Source: Centipeda felix
Lineage (GTDB): Bacteria > Bacillota > Negativicutes > Selenomonadales > Selenomonadaceae
Direction of reading: 5' to 3'
NCBI RefSeq assembly: GCF_900186465.1
Contig: NZ_LT891958.1
Coordinates: 1 to 64,000 of the forward strand
Length of the DNA: 64,000 nucleotides
A program made the translations under genes and the position numbers. Of this stretch, positions 8,985-18,545 are shown one piece after another. Under the pieces are notes generated by a model. It had not been told where the DNA came from and ran no database searches. It worked only from the letters and a program-made list of their open reading frames with translations. Within the stretch, counting starts at the first letter, position 1. Every line of letters begins with the position of its first letter.

Positions 8985-9140
8985 GGAAGCGCTGATGGAT
9001 TTTCTGCTTACACCTCTTAACACATTTTTCCCGTACTCCAGCGGAAAATCCTTGATAAAGCACCACTCCGGATCCGCTTTTCCTCCTTGCCCACGCAAAA
9101 GATCTGCGCCCATCCGAAGGACTGTTTGATCCGTGGTTCC
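8984..9140. repeat. Degenerate fold-back (MITE-like) repeat copy
   Basis: This 157-bp stretch starts GGGAAGCGCTGATGG and ends GATCCGTGGTTCC, an imperfect terminal inverted repeat. Its right part (CAAAAGATCTGCGCCCATC and on to the end) matches the corresponding part of the 163-bp element at 53682-53841 in order and spacing. There is no open reading frame of its own. It directly abuts the stop codon of the preceding gene. It is more diverged than the copy near 53.7 kb, so it was probably inserted earlier. Confidence 0.6.
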
Positions 9141-9144
9141 TAGA

Positions 9145-9190
9145 AAAAATCTCCCCTTTGCCGCAAACGATACGGCAAGGGGGAGATTTT
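9145..9190. terminator. Terminator after the homocysteine methyltransferase/MTHFR gene
   Basis: AAAATCTCCCC(C)TTGCCG pairs with CGGCAAAGGGGAGATTTT around a short loop, with A and T tracts on both sides. It can work in both directions, ending the minus-strand met operon and the plus-strand epimerase transcript. Confidence 0.85.
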
Positions 9191-10977
9191 CACTGTCTCT
9201 TCATCATCGCTGCAGCGATGCGGGCGACAAGTGCCGTCCGTGAAAATGGTGTGATGATGTAGTATCCGTCAATATATGGCTTAATATCACGGGCAATGCC
9301 AAGGGAGAGTTCGACGGCCAACTCCTCCGCCGCCTCTCGATCAAGCCCATGATAGGCATTGATGATGCGCTCCTCGACATGGATGCCCGTGATCTCGCTT
9401 TCCATGAAGCGCGCATTGCGTTCGCTGACAACAGGCATGATGCCGCCAAGGATAAGCGCCCCCGGCAGGGTATCGCGTGCCGTGCGCAGGTTCTCCTTTG
9501 CCTGCGCACTCAGAACGGGCTGTGTGAAAAAGCCCGTCATACCCGCCTCCATTTTCTTTTTTGCAAGCCCGAGCTGCGACGGGAAATGCTTCGCATTCAC
9601 GTTGAGTGCACCAAACACATGGAATGGGATGACATCGCCGCGCTCTCCAAGGCTCTTGATGAATGCGGACAGCTTGCGTGAGTTGAACTGATAGACACTC
9701 TTCACCTCATCACGCTCTGCCGTCGGGATGGGGTCACCCGTAATCGCAATCATGTTGTGGATGCCCTCGGCACTCAGCCCGAGAAGGATGGATTTGATCG
9801 CGTTGAGGTTGCGGTCGCGGCAGGTCATGTGCGGGATCGGCTCAATCCCGAGGCTGCGCCGGACGCGCCCCGCGAGCATCGCTGCATCCATGCGCGCGCG
9901 CGCGATGGGATTGTCAGCAATCGTGATGGCATGAACGCCCGCCGCCTGAAGTTCCCGTGCACCTGCCATGAATTTATCCGCATTGCCGGTATCCGGCGGA
10001 TCGAGTTCAACCGCGATGGGAATTTCCCCTGCCTTCAGCGCCTCAAAGAAAGGGCTGCGCGAGGGCGTGAGTTCCGTGCGTTCCTGCCGCACACGTTCCC
10101 CCTCCGCCGCAGTCCCGCCTTCAAGTGCCTTACACAGCGCTCGGATGTGCTCCGGTGTCGTGCCGCAGCAGCCGCCGGCAATCGAGACACCCTCGCGCAC
10201 GATGGCGGCAAGGCCTTTCCCAAAGTAGTCCGGCGCACTCTCATAGAAGGTGCGCCCATCGATGACGATCGGATGCCCTGCGTTCGGCATAAGAGAAAGC
10301 GGCAGGGGGCATGTGCCGATGAGGTGCACGAGTTCCTTCATTGATTGAACGCCGCTGACGCAGTTAAAGCCGACCGCATCAATATAGCCGCTCTCTGCAG
10401 CAGTACGGATCAGTTCCTCTACAAAGAGACCGTCGCGCGTGTAGCCGCCAGAGAGTGCGGCGAATGATGTCAGGACAAACGCATCCGGCACAATCTGCTT
10501 GATATGTGCCGCGGTCTCAACCAACCCCTCCATGGAGGAGTTGGTCTCAAAGAGAAAATTCTTCGCTCCGAGCGCAAGAAAGGTGTCGGAAAGAAATCGG
10601 TATTCCTCGGCAATGTCCGCAGGCGGCAGCCCCGCAACGGGGCCAATGTCAGCGAATACATATGCACCAAACGGCTCTGCGGCACGTGCGGCAAGCTCCC
10701 AGCCGGTTCGCAGGATCCCCTGCACGAGCGCCTCCTCGCCCTGATAAACGATGCGGTTTGCCGCAAATGTATTTGTCTTGATTGCCTGCGCACCCGCACG
10801 CAGGTATTCCGTATGGATCCCCTCCACAACAATCGGCGTTTCAATGTTGGCAAGCTCTACGCCTTTACCGCGCGTATGCGTCTTTTGGGCGTAATAGGTC
10901 CCCATGCCGCCGTCAAAGATGAGCGGCTCTTTCTTTATATGTCTCCGTATATCCACGCGTTCCTGCGCCATATCCAT
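9190..10977 (-). CDS. Bifunctional homocysteine S-methyltransferase / 5,10-methylenetetrahydrofolate reductase
   Basis: This 595-residue fusion has two domains. Residues 1-290 are a homocysteine methyltransferase barrel (FDGGMGTYYAQK, zinc cysteines in VGFNCVSG and IAGGCCGTTP). Residues 300-595 are a MetF-like reductase barrel (VELDPPDTGNADKF, HMTCRDRN, ITGDP, GFFTQPVL). The architecture matches B. subtilis YitJ. It would reduce methylene-THF and supply methyl groups for methionine. It lies 21 nt downstream of metH in the same operon. The ATG at 10971 is an alternative start with a better spacing to GGGAGG. Confidence 0.93.
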   Translation of the reverse strand: MDMAQERVDIRRHIKKEPLIFDGGMGTYYAQKTHTRGKGVELANIETPIVVEGIHTEYLRAGAQAIKTNTFAANRIVYQGEEALVQGILRTGWELAARAAEPFGAYVFADIGPVAGLPPADIAEEYRFLSDTFLALGAKNFLFETNSSMEGLVETAAHIKQIVPDAFVLTSFAALSGGYTRDGLFVEELIRTAAESGYIDAVGFNCVSGVQSMKELVHLIGTCPLPLSLMPNAGHPIVIDGRTFYESAPDYFGKGLAAIVREGVSIAGGCCGTTPEHIRALCKALEGGTAAEGERVRQERTELTPSRSPFFEALKAGEIPIAVELDPPDTGNADKFMAGARELQAAGVHAITIADNPIARARMDAAMLAGRVRRSLGIEPIPHMTCRDRNLNAIKSILLGLSAEGIHNMIAITGDPIPTAERDEVKSVYQFNSRKLSAFIKSLGERGDVIPFHVFGALNVNAKHFPSQLGLAKKKMEAGMTGFFTQPVLSAQAKENLRTARDTLPGALILGGIMPVVSERNARFMESEITGIHVEERIINAYHGLDREAAEELAVELSLGIARDIKPYIDGYYIITPFSRTALVARIAAAMMKRQ

Positions 10978-10998
10978 AAGCCTCCCTGCCGTCTTTCA

Positions 10999-13407
10999 CT
11001 ATCCCAATACGCGGCGTGCAATCTCGACAATGCTGCGCGCATCGCCCGCATAGTAGTCCGCGCCGATCTCCTTCGCATAGTCCTCGGTCAGCACAGCGCC
11101 GCCGACAACGGTCTCACAGGAAAGCCCTGCCTCGTGCAGAGCTTCGATGGTCTTTTTCATCGCCGTGACCGTCGTCGTCATCAGTGCCGACAGTCCGATC
11201 AGTCCGACCTTCTTTTCGATGGCGACCTCCACAACACGCTGAACGGGCACATCACGGCCGAGATCGATGATCTGGTAGCCATAGTTCTCGAGAACGACCT
11301 TCACAATATTCTTGCCGATGTCGTGAATGTCCCCCTCCACCGTCGCAAGGATGATCTTTCCCTTTGAGACTCCCTGTCCCGCCTCGGCAAGACGCACCTT
11401 GATGAGTTCAAGTCCCGCCGTCGCCGCATTCGCCGCATTGATGAGCTGGGGGAGGAAGATGATTTCTTTTTCGTAGCGGTCGCCCACGATATCAAGCGCA
11501 GGGATGACCTTCTCCTGAATGATGTCCATCGGTGCCATCTCCGTAAGGAGTTTCCGCGTGATGCGCTCCGCATCGTCACTGAGCCCGCGAATGATGGCAT
11601 CCATCAGCGGATCGACAACGTCCGTACGCTCCGCAGAGGCAGTCTGCACTGCCCCTGCTGCCTCCTCGCCCGTAATGCCAAGCTCTTTGCGGCGGCGCAT
11701 CTCCGCTTGCTCGGGGGCAAAGCGCTCGATGTAGGCGGCACAATCCGCATCCTCCCCCGACACAGCACGGAAGGATACAACTGCATCCATCACTCCCTTG
11801 GTGTTCGGATTGATGATCGGGAAATCCAGCCCGACGTGCATCGCCTGTATGAGGAAGTTTTCCGTCATGTGCCCGCGTGCGGGCAGGCCGAAGGAAATAT
11901 TGCTGACACCGAGCGCACAGTGCAGTCCGAGACGCTCGTGCACCTCGCGCACGGCACGCAGCGTCTCCATCGCCTGTGCCTGCTGCGCCGATACAGTGAG
12001 CGTCAGGCAGTCGATGATGATGTCCTCGCGCTCCAGTCCGTACTTCTCCGCCTCCGCCACAATACGCTCGGCGACGGCGACGCGCTGCGCCGCCGTCTCG
12101 GGCAGCCCTTTCTCGTCCATCGCAAGTCCGAGTACTGCCGCCCCGTAATGCTTTGCGAGCGGGAAGACGGCATCCATACGTTCACGTTCACCGCTGACAG
12201 AGTTGATGATGACGCGTCCGTTCGTGACGCGCAGAGCCGCCTCGATTACCTTCGGGTTCGCCGAGTCGATCTGCAGGGGAAGGTCGACAACGCTCTGCAC
12301 CGCCTTGACAACGTACGGGATAATCTTCTCCTCGTCCACGCCCTGTGCGCCGACATTGATGTCAAGCACCTGCGCGCCCGCTTCCTGCTGGGAAATCGCG
12401 AGTTTCTTGATATAGCCGTAGTCCTCCTCGAGGAGCGCCTGTTGGAGGCGCTTCTTGCCCGTCGGATTGATGCGCTCGCCGATAACATTGAGCTTGCCGT
12501 ATTCCGCGACACGCCCCGGTGATGCTATGCCCTTGCGTTTTTTTCGTACAGGACGATCTGCCGCCCCCGCCGCGACTGCCGCTGTAAGCGCGCGGATAAA
12601 ATCGGGGGTTGTGCCGCAGCAGCCCCCCATGATAAGCGCACCACGCTGCGCAAACACCGTCATCTCACGCCCGAAGTCCTCTGCCGTCATCTCGTACGCA
12701 CCCGTGCGCGGATCGGGGAGGCCCGCGTTCGGCTTGACAATGATCGGCAGATCCGTCCACTCCATCAGCTCGTCCACGATCGGCACAAGCTCCACAGGTC
12801 CGAGCGAGCAGTTGACACCGAGCGCGGCGACACCAAGGGCATCGAGCGTAACCGCGACAGATGGGACGGCCGCGCCGAGGAAGGTGCGCCCATTCTGCTC
12901 GAATGTCATCGTCACCCAGATCGGCAGCTTGGTATGTTCCTTCGCTGCGAGCACCGCTGCCTTGACCTCGTAGAGGTCGGTCAGCGTCTCAAAGATGACG
13001 AGATCCGCCCCAGCCTCCTCTCCCGCGGCCACCATCTCACGAAAGAGCTCGTATGCAGCCTCAAACGAAAGCGTTCCAAGCGGCTCGACCAGTTCCCCGA
13101 TCGGACCGATATCGAGTGCGACACGCACTCCCTGCGTGCCGGAGTTCTTGGCTGCGCGGCGCGCCGTGCGGACGTTCTCCCCGATGACCTCGGCGACCGT
13201 CTTGCCCGTCCCCTCGAGCTTATGCGCATTCGCGCCGAAGGTGTTGCTGTAGATGACACGGCTGCCCGCTGCGATGTAGTTCCGATGAATCTCCTCGATC
13301 ACATCAGGATGCGTGAGTCCAAAAAGCTCGGGACGTTCCCCCGGCGCAAGTCCACGCGCCTGCAGCTCCGTGCCCATACCTCCGTCCAAAATAATAATAT
13401 CGTTCAT
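10999..13407 (-). CDS. metH: Cobalamin-dependent methionine synthase, catalytic and B12-binding domains
   Basis: About 802 residues in three parts. A homocysteine-binding barrel spans 1-300 (LDGGMGTELQARG, cysteines in LGVNCSLGP and MGGCCGTTP). A pterin-binding barrel spans about 310-580 (NVIGERINPTGKK, DINVGAQGVDE). A cobalamin-binding module spans about 600-802, with the DxHxxG motif in EGDIHDIGKNIV and LIGLSALMTTT. The C-terminal reactivation domain of long MetH is absent and is encoded by the preceding gene. I chose the ATG at 13407, which precedes MNDIIILDGGMG; an upstream ATG at 13425 is possible. Confidence 0.95.
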   Translation of the reverse strand: MNDIIILDGGMGTELQARGLAPGERPELFGLTHPDVIEEIHRNYIAAGSRVIYSNTFGANAHKLEGTGKTVAEVIGENVRTARRAAKNSGTQGVRVALDIGPIGELVEPLGTLSFEAAYELFREMVAAGEEAGADLVIFETLTDLYEVKAAVLAAKEHTKLPIWVTMTFEQNGRTFLGAAVPSVAVTLDALGVAALGVNCSLGPVELVPIVDELMEWTDLPIIVKPNAGLPDPRTGAYEMTAEDFGREMTVFAQRGALIMGGCCGTTPDFIRALTAAVAAGAADRPVRKKRKGIASPGRVAEYGKLNVIGERINPTGKKRLQQALLEEDYGYIKKLAISQQEAGAQVLDINVGAQGVDEEKIIPYVVKAVQSVVDLPLQIDSANPKVIEAALRVTNGRVIINSVSGERERMDAVFPLAKHYGAAVLGLAMDEKGLPETAAQRVAVAERIVAEAEKYGLEREDIIIDCLTLTVSAQQAQAMETLRAVREVHERLGLHCALGVSNISFGLPARGHMTENFLIQAMHVGLDFPIINPNTKGVMDAVVSFRAVSGEDADCAAYIERFAPEQAEMRRRKELGITGEEAAGAVQTASAERTDVVDPLMDAIIRGLSDDAERITRKLLTEMAPMDIIQEKVIPALDIVGDRYEKEIIFLPQLINAANAATAGLELIKVRLAEAGQGVSKGKIILATVEGDIHDIGKNIVKVVLENYGYQIIDLGRDVPVQRVVEVAIEKKVGLIGLSALMTTTVTAMKKTIEALHEAGLSCETVVGGAVLTEDYAKEIGADYYAGDARSIVEIARRVLG

Positions 13408-13425
13408 TTTTCTATTTACTCCCAT

Positions 13426-14112
13426 CTATTTTCCCGTCTTTGCCCCTTCGCGGCATCTGCGTCCCGCCTTGCGGAACGGGCAGGTGCGGAACATGAGACA
13501 GTGCTCACAGTCCGGCGGGCGGTGCGGCTGTGGTGTGCGTGCAATCCCCATGATCGCCGTCACCGATTTGCGCGGCACCATGATCGTCGTCGGCGTCAGC
13601 GAGACACCGATGCGCCGCGTCATATCGAGCAGTGCAAAGAATTTCGGCTGCTCCGCAATCGGCAGATCGCCGTAGCCGGGACTGAAGCGATCCGTCAGAT
13701 AGCGCCCCTCTGCCTCTACGGCTCGGCGCATATCACTCTCGAAGTTGTTGCAGATATTCTCGATCGCCGTACTCGCACACGCATCCATGATGACAGAGTC
13801 CGCCGCATTGACGACTTCACAGCGCATCATCAGACGCTCGACGCCGGGGCCGAGGGTCGCACCAAAGAGCACAACCTCCTCACACGGCTCAAGCATTCGT
13901 GGGATATCATTTCCTGCAAACGTCACGCCGAGCACAGCCCCATTGTCAAGAGGAGCGAGCCGATACGTCAGGCGGGGGGTCGCCGCCGCCAGCACCTCAT
14001 CGCTGCAGCGACGAATCTGTGCCGCAATCTCCTCCGTCAGCTCCTGTCCGCGAAAGCCGAGATACTTTAGTATTTCATTCATATTCAGCGTTGTAAAACG
14101 CGGTTCAAACAT
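13426..14112 (-). CDS. Methionine synthase activation-domain protein (stand-alone MetH reactivation domain)
   Basis: A 228-residue protein like the MetH C-terminal activation domain, which binds AdoMet for reductive remethylation of cob(II)alamin. Visible features are LFGATLGPGVERLMMR, DACASTAIENICNNFE, the AdoMet-site RFSPGYGDLPIAEQPKFF and LTPTTIMVPRKSVTAIMG. A cysteine cluster near the end (CEHCLMFRTCPF) is extra and could bind a metal. The start at 14112 has AGGAGAG before it. It abuts metH, so the split enzyme is encoded in order activation-catalytic. Confidence 0.9.
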   Translation of the reverse strand: MFEPRFTTLNMNEILKYLGFRGQELTEEIAAQIRRCSDEVLAAATPRLTYRLAPLDNGAVLGVTFAGNDIPRMLEPCEEVVLFGATLGPGVERLMMRCEVVNAADSVIMDACASTAIENICNNFESDMRRAVEAEGRYLTDRFSPGYGDLPIAEQPKFFALLDMTRRIGVSLTPTTIMVPRKSVTAIMGIARTPQPHRPPDCEHCLMFRTCPFRKAGRRCREGAKTGK

Positions 14113-14196
14113 GTTCTCTCCTAATTTCTGTGATCCTCTATAACACACGAGATTAAGAGATTATAGCACATTCCGCACCTCCTCACAAATATACTT

Positions 14197-14225
14197 TTGT
14201 CATGTCATGATATGTATGCTATAAT
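14197..14225 (+). promoter_or_regulatory. Promoter of the trpD-like gene (TTGTCA-17-TATAAT)
   Basis: TTGTCA (14197-14202) and TATAAT (14220-14225) are separated by 17 nt and sit about 50 nt before the start codon. The rest of the 14113-14275 interval shows no riboswitch or gene. Confidence 0.8.
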
Positions 14226-14275
14226 ACTGCCCTGTCTTTCTATAAAGCAGAATTCTTGTTCAAGGGGGAAACAGA

Positions 14276-15292
14276 ATGATAAAAGAAGCGATCAAAAAGG
14301 TCGTAGCCAAGGAAGATCTGACCTACGACGAAGCATATACGGTCATGAACGAGATCATGTCGGGCGAGACCTCTGCGGTCGAAAACGCCGCCTACCTTGC
14401 TGCGCTCTCCACGAAGAGCAGCGGCATGGAGACGATTGACGAGATCTCCGGATCGGCGGCGGCAATGCGTGAACACGCACAGCCCGTCACGCACGAGATG
14501 GATGTCATCGACATCGTCGGCACGGGCGGAGACCACTCGGGCAGTATTAACGTGTCCACCACCGCCTCGTTTCTCGCAGCGGCGGCAGGGCTCAAGGTCT
14601 GCAAGCACGGCAACCGTGCCGCGTCCTCGAAGAGCGGTACGGCGGACTGTCTGGAGGCACTCGGGGTCAACATCGACCAGCCGCCCGAGAAGGTGCGTGA
14701 GGAACTGGGAAGCATCGGGCTTGCCTTTCTCTTTGCCCAGCGTTATCATCAGTCGATGAAGCACGTCGGTGCGATCCGCCGTGAGCTCGGCATCCGTACG
14801 GTATTCAACATTCTGGGCCCGCTGACGAATCCCGCCCGTCCCGCATACATGCTGCTCGGTGTCTACGGAGAGCATCTCCTCCGCCCGCTCGCACGTGTGC
14901 TGCCGGGACTCGGCGTCAAGCGCGCACTCATTGTCCACGGAACAGACGGGATGGATGAGATCTCCGTCGGTGCACCGACCAAGGTGTATGAGATCGAGAA
15001 TGCAGCAGAGCGTGCCTATGAGATCCGTCCCGAAGATTTCGGCATCACGCCTGCGTCAAAAGAAGCGATCCGCGGCGGCACACCTGCCGAGAATGCTGCC
15101 GTGACGCGCGGGATTCTGGCGGGAGAGATCACCGATGCACGGGCGGATATCTGCCTGATGAACGCGGGGGCTGCGATCTATATCGGGGGAAAAGCAGACT
15201 CGATTGCGGAGGGCATCGATACAGCACGCCGCGTCATTGCCGACGGCAGTGCTCTGCAGAAGCTGGAGGACTTTATTCGCATCTCTCAATGA
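14276..15292 (+). CDS. trpD: Anthranilate phosphoribosyltransferase
   Basis: This 338-residue protein transfers phosphoribose to anthranilate in tryptophan synthesis. Motifs are [17 protein letters not shown] (PRPP loop) near 80, [35 protein letters not shown] and [11 protein letters not shown]. Length is normal. No other trp gene is adjacent, so it is an orphan here; the usual anthranilate function is still most likely given the intact GTGGD and KHGNR motifs. It has AAGGGGGAAAC before the ATG. Confidence 0.9.
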   Translation: MIKEAIKKVVAKEDLTYDEAYTVMNEIMSGETSAVENAAYLAALSTKSSGMETIDEISGSAAAMREHAQPVTHEMDVIDIVGTGGDHSGSINVSTTASFLAAAAGLKVCKHGNRAASSKSGTADCLEALGVNIDQPPEKVREELGSIGLAFLFAQRYHQSMKHVGAIRRELGIRTVFNILGPLTNPARPAYMLLGVYGEHLLRPLARVLPGLGVKRALIVHGTDGMDEISVGAPTKVYEIENAAERAYEIRPEDFGITPASKEAIRGGTPAENAAVTRGILAGEITDARADICLMNAGAAIYIGGKADSIAEGIDTARRVIADGSALQKLEDFIRISQ

Positions 15293-15323
15293 TGCACAGG
15301 GGAAATGGAAGGACTTGAAGTAA

Positions 15324-16259
15324 ATGAACGCACTTGAACAACTCAGTAATTTTGTCTCACGCTATATGGCGGTCTTTGTTGTCGTCATCGCAGGCGTTGC
15401 TCTCTTTCAGCCGTGGACGTTCCTCTGGAGCGTTCCATGGATCACCATCCTGCTCGGCATCGTCATGTTCGGTATGGGAATGACGCTGCGGTTTGCCGAC
15501 TTTAAGCTTGTTCTGCAGCGTCCGCGCGACGTCTTTATCGGAACGGTTGCCCAGTTCGGCATCATGCCCTTCCTTGCATGGGTCTTGGCACAGGCATTCT
15601 CCCTTCCGCCGGAGCTTGCCGCCGGCGTCATTCTCGTCGGCACCTGCCCCGGCGGAACGTCCTCGAACGTCATGACCTACCTCGCGCGCGGTGATGTCGC
15701 TCTTTCCGTCAGCATGACCATGGCGTCCACCATCCTCGCACCGATCATGACGCCGCTCCTCACACTCTGGCTCGCAGGACAGTGGATCGACATTCCTGCG
15801 GGAAAGATGATGATCTCCATCGCACAGGTCGTCATTGCCCCGATTCTCCTCGGTCTCGTCATCAACCACTTCTTTGAGCGTCCCGTCCAAAAGGCAGTCA
15901 AGGTTCTCCCGCTCATCTCCGTGACCGCGATTGTTCTCATTGTCGGCGGTGTTGTATCGGCGAACGCGAGCCGCATCATCGAGACAGGTGCTCTCATCAT
16001 GGTCGTCGTTATGTGCCACAACCTTTTTGGTTATACTCTCGGCTTCCTCGTTGCAAAGGCACTCCACATGGATATGGCAAAGGTCAAGGCGGTTTCCATC
16101 GAGGTCGGCATGCAGAACTCCGGGCTTGCCACATCGCTTGCCCTGCTCCATTTCGGTGCAGCTGCTGCCATTCCCGGTGCACTCTTCAGCGTCTGGCATA
16201 ATATCTCAGGATCACTGGCCGCAAACTACCTATCCAGTCGAATGAAAAAAACCGACTAA
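15324..16259 (+). CDS. Bile acid:sodium symporter (BASS) family transporter
   Basis: A 311-residue integral membrane protein with nine to ten segments. It has BASS hallmarks: MGMTLRFADFKLVLQRPRDVFIG near 50, VGTCPGGTSSNVMTYLARGDVALSVSMT near 105, and EVGMQNSGLATSLALLHFGAAAAIPGALFS near 260, the Na+-binding crossover. Bacterial members carry varied organic anions (for example ketopantoate), so substrate is not assigned. It lies 31 nt after trpD and shares the terminator that follows. Confidence 0.88.
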   Translation: MNALEQLSNFVSRYMAVFVVVIAGVALFQPWTFLWSVPWITILLGIVMFGMGMTLRFADFKLVLQRPRDVFIGTVAQFGIMPFLAWVLAQAFSLPPELAAGVILVGTCPGGTSSNVMTYLARGDVALSVSMTMASTILAPIMTPLLTLWLAGQWIDIPAGKMMISIAQVVIAPILLGLVINHFFERPVQKAVKVLPLISVTAIVLIVGGVVSANASRIIETGALIMVVVMCHNLFGYTLGFLVAKALHMDMAKVKAVSIEVGMQNSGLATSLALLHFGAAAAIPGALFSVWHNISGSLAANYLSSRMKKTD

Positions 16260-16272
16260 CGAAAATTTTTTC

Positions 16273-16316
16273 AAATAAACCCTCCAAAAGCTTAGGACTT
16301 TTGGAGGATTTATTTT
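16273..16316. terminator. Strong stem-loop terminator after the BASS transporter
   Basis: AAATAAACCCTCCAAAAG and CTTTTGGAGGATTTATTT form a nearly perfect 18-bp stem with a 7-nt loop, flanked by A and T tracts. Confidence 0.9.
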
Positions 16317-16405
16317 ATTTGCGTTGAATTTTACTTTTGTTGGATTATATTTATCTGAAAGAAGCGTTCTGCGCTTCCCATGATTATTGCTAAAGAGGTG
16401 ATCGG

Positions 16406-18376
16406 ATGAAACTAAAGTCAAAGATGCTGCTGTGGATTGGAGCGCCGCTTGTCGTGATTTTTACTGCGATGGCAGTGTTTTCCTACTGGGAAGCGAGCAA
16501 CATGATCGAAGAGGCAACGGAACGCGAGATGCGCGCGCTCTCGGAGTTCCATGCCGAGGAGGTCAACCGCGTGGTCGAGGCACCGAAGGGGATCCTCGAG
16601 GGTATCGGTCGCGTATGGTCGACAAATATACCGACGGATGAGCGTTTCCTTGAAACAGCCAGGGACTTCACTGCACGCCCGGACATTGATTCCATCTATA
16701 TGGGTTTCCCACGCGAGACAAACCGCCCCTTCCTCTACAGCGAGGAGGGTGTCGTACCGCTGAATGAGTTCGACGCAACGAGCCGTCCGTGGTATAAACT
16801 CGCAGAATCCAAGGAGGGCGTACAGCTCAACGAGGTTTCCACGAACGAGCGCACTGGAAAGCTAACACTTGCCATGAGCCGCGCCATTCGTCACGAAGGG
16901 CAGCTGCTCGCCGTGATGGGGCTCGAGACCAATTTCTCCGACATTCAGAATATCGTCGCAAAGATTAAGATCCGGGAGCATGGCGCTGCATTCCTTCTCG
17001 ATGAACAGGGACGCTTCATCTACCACTCTGCGCTCGGACTCGACGACAATGTGCACGCACAGGGCGAGGAAGATGCACGCCGCCTCCTCTCAAAGGAGCC
17101 TATTTTCTTTACCAACACATACGCAGGTGTTGAGAACTACTACGCTGTCCATCCGGTCGGCACAACGGGCTGGTCCCTTGTTCTCTTTGTGCCGAAGGAT
17201 GAGGTGCTCGCCGATGTAAACAATCTCAAGTGGACGATGATTGTGGGGCTTCTCGTCTCCCTCGCCCTCATCGGCGGTCTGCTCTATAAGATTGCTGACT
17301 CGATTGCAGGTCCCCTTGAGAATATGGCAGGTGCGGCACAGGAGGTGGCAAAGGGCAATCTCGCCATCGTCCCGCCCCAGATGGATCGCGACGATGAGAT
17401 CGGACAGCTCCACAACTCCCTGCTCACGATGGTCAAGAATCTGCGTGAACTGATTCAAAAAACGGCGCAGACCTCCGAACAGCTCGCCGCCTCCTCTGAG
17501 GAGCTGACTGCCTCGGCAGACCAGTCGGCACAGGGCGCACAGAGTGCGGCCGAAGCGATCGTAAAAATCACGGGCAGCACCATCGAGCAGAATGAGGTTG
17601 TCGATCAGTCCTTTAAGACAGTAGACGGCATCACCCACGCGATCAACGAGATCACAATGGGAATCTCGGATGTCTCTGCCGCAACCCATCGCGCTGAAAC
17701 AGCAACCGTTGAGGGACAGCAGGGACTCGGTGTCGCCGTCAAGGGGATGGATGTGCTCAATCAGAGTGCACAGGATGTCTCCGATGCCGTCACTGCACTC
17801 TATGAAAGTTCCAAGCGCATCTCCGAGATCGTCGAGATGATCACCGAGATCGCCGGACAAACAAACCTGCTTGCTCTCAACGCCGCCATCGAAGCGGCAC
17901 GCGCAGGCGAACAGGGACGCGGCTTTGCCGTCGTCGCCGAGGAGGTGCGCAAGCTCGCTGAGCAGTCCGAGACAGCAGCGCAGGAGATCACAGAGCTCAT
18001 CACCGAGAACGCAAACCGCATTGAGGACACGTTCAAGGTCATGCAGGAGCAGAGAGAACACGTCGGCGAAGGCGTCAAGCATGTCAATCAGGCAGGCGAA
18101 CAGTTCGACCGCATCGCGGGGGTTGTGAGCGAGCTCACCGAAAAGGTGGATGCAATCCTGAAGAGTACCGAGGGAATCAAAGTGGGCAGCGAGCACATGA
18201 TGAGCTCGGTCGAAGCTGTTCAGAAGGTCTCGAATGCTGTCCACACGGAAGCAGAGAATGTCTCTGCCGTCTCTGAAGAGCAGGCAGCCTCCATGCAGGA
18301 AATTGCGGCATCCAGCCAGACGCTGGCACAGCTTGCACAGGATCTGCAGCGAATTGTCGGAGGTTTTAAGCTCTAA
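16406..18376 (+). CDS. Methyl-accepting chemotaxis protein (dCache-HAMP-MCP signal)
   Basis: This 656-residue receptor has an N-terminal membrane segment (about 7-27) and a periplasmic dCache-type sensor to about residue 275, including [17 protein letters not shown] and [12 protein letters not shown] second membrane segment lies at about 275-297, then HAMP to about 350. The cytoplasmic signalling hairpin has the invariant tip [21 protein letters not shown] followed by [18 protein letters not shown]. It is a monocistronic gene between two strong terminators. Ligand cannot be read from sequence; dCache sensors often bind amino acids or organic acids. Confidence 0.96.
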   Translation: MKLKSKMLLWIGAPLVVIFTAMAVFSYWEASNMIEEATEREMRALSEFHAEEVNRVVEAPKGILEGIGRVWSTNIPTDERFLETARDFTARPDIDSIYMGFPRETNRPFLYSEEGVVPLNEFDATSRPWYKLAESKEGVQLNEVSTNERTGKLTLAMSRAIRHEGQLLAVMGLETNFSDIQNIVAKIKIREHGAAFLLDEQGRFIYHSALGLDDNVHAQGEEDARRLLSKEPIFFTNTYAGVENYYAVHPVGTTGWSLVLFVPKDEVLADVNNLKWTMIVGLLVSLALIGGLLYKIADSIAGPLENMAGAAQEVAKGNLAIVPPQMDRDDEIGQLHNSLLTMVKNLRELIQKTAQTSEQLAASSEELTASADQSAQGAQSAAEAIVKITGSTIEQNEVVDQSFKTVDGITHAINEITMGISDVSAATHRAETATVEGQQGLGVAVKGMDVLNQSAQDVSDAVTALYESSKRISEIVEMITEIAGQTNLLALNAAIEAARAGEQGRGFAVVAEEVRKLAEQSETAAQEITELITENANRIEDTFKVMQEQREHVGEGVKHVNQAGEQFDRIAGVVSELTEKVDAILKSTEGIKVGSEHMMSSVEAVQKVSNAVHTEAENVSAVSEEQAASMQEIAASSQTLAQLAQDLQRIVGGFKL

Positions 18377-18396
18377 GGCCATCAGAATACACTTCA

Positions 18397-18447
18397 GGGG
18401 CTGTTGTACGATACAATGCAGTATTTCGTACAACAGCCCCTTCTTTG
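18397..18447 (+). terminator. Terminator after the chemoreceptor gene
   Basis: GGGGCTGTTGTACGA pairs with TCGTACAACAGCCCC, followed by TTCTTT. A related stem (GCTGCTGTACGATG) ends the amino-acid binding-protein gene at 49.9 kb. Confidence 0.88.
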
Positions 18448-18482
18448 TCCTCCTGCCGCGCCGGCACGATACATTCCCACAC

Positions 18483-18515
18483 AAAAGGGGCTGCCCGGAA
18501 ATGGGGCAGCCCCTT
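18483..18515 (-). terminator. Terminator of the fum-sdh operon
   Basis: Minus-strand GGGGCTGCCCC and GGGCAGCCCC pair around ATTTCC and are followed by TTTT. It lies about 30 nt beyond the sdhB stop codon. Confidence 0.85.
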
Positions 18516-18545
18516 CTATGTTCCGATCCCTTTGGGGGTATCGGA

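Noticed and set aside
7290-9113. 607-codon open frame antisense to the epimerase and the following gene
   Set aside because: It mirrors the third-position GC bias of the real plus-strand genes, has no ribosome site and no recognisable family; the plus-strand genes have catalytic motifs.
9144-9190. Part of the fold-back repeat
   Set aside because: The stem here is a separate GC-rich terminator beginning after the repeat's right end and belongs to the met operon.
13408-14275. SAM or cobalamin riboswitch before the methionine genes
   Set aside because: The 14113-14275 interval has no S-box or B12-box conserved blocks; only a promoter for the divergent trpD-like gene is evident.
17090-18484. 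464-codon minus-strand frame over the chemoreceptor
   Set aside because: Antisense to the conserved MCP signalling domain; composition explained by that gene.
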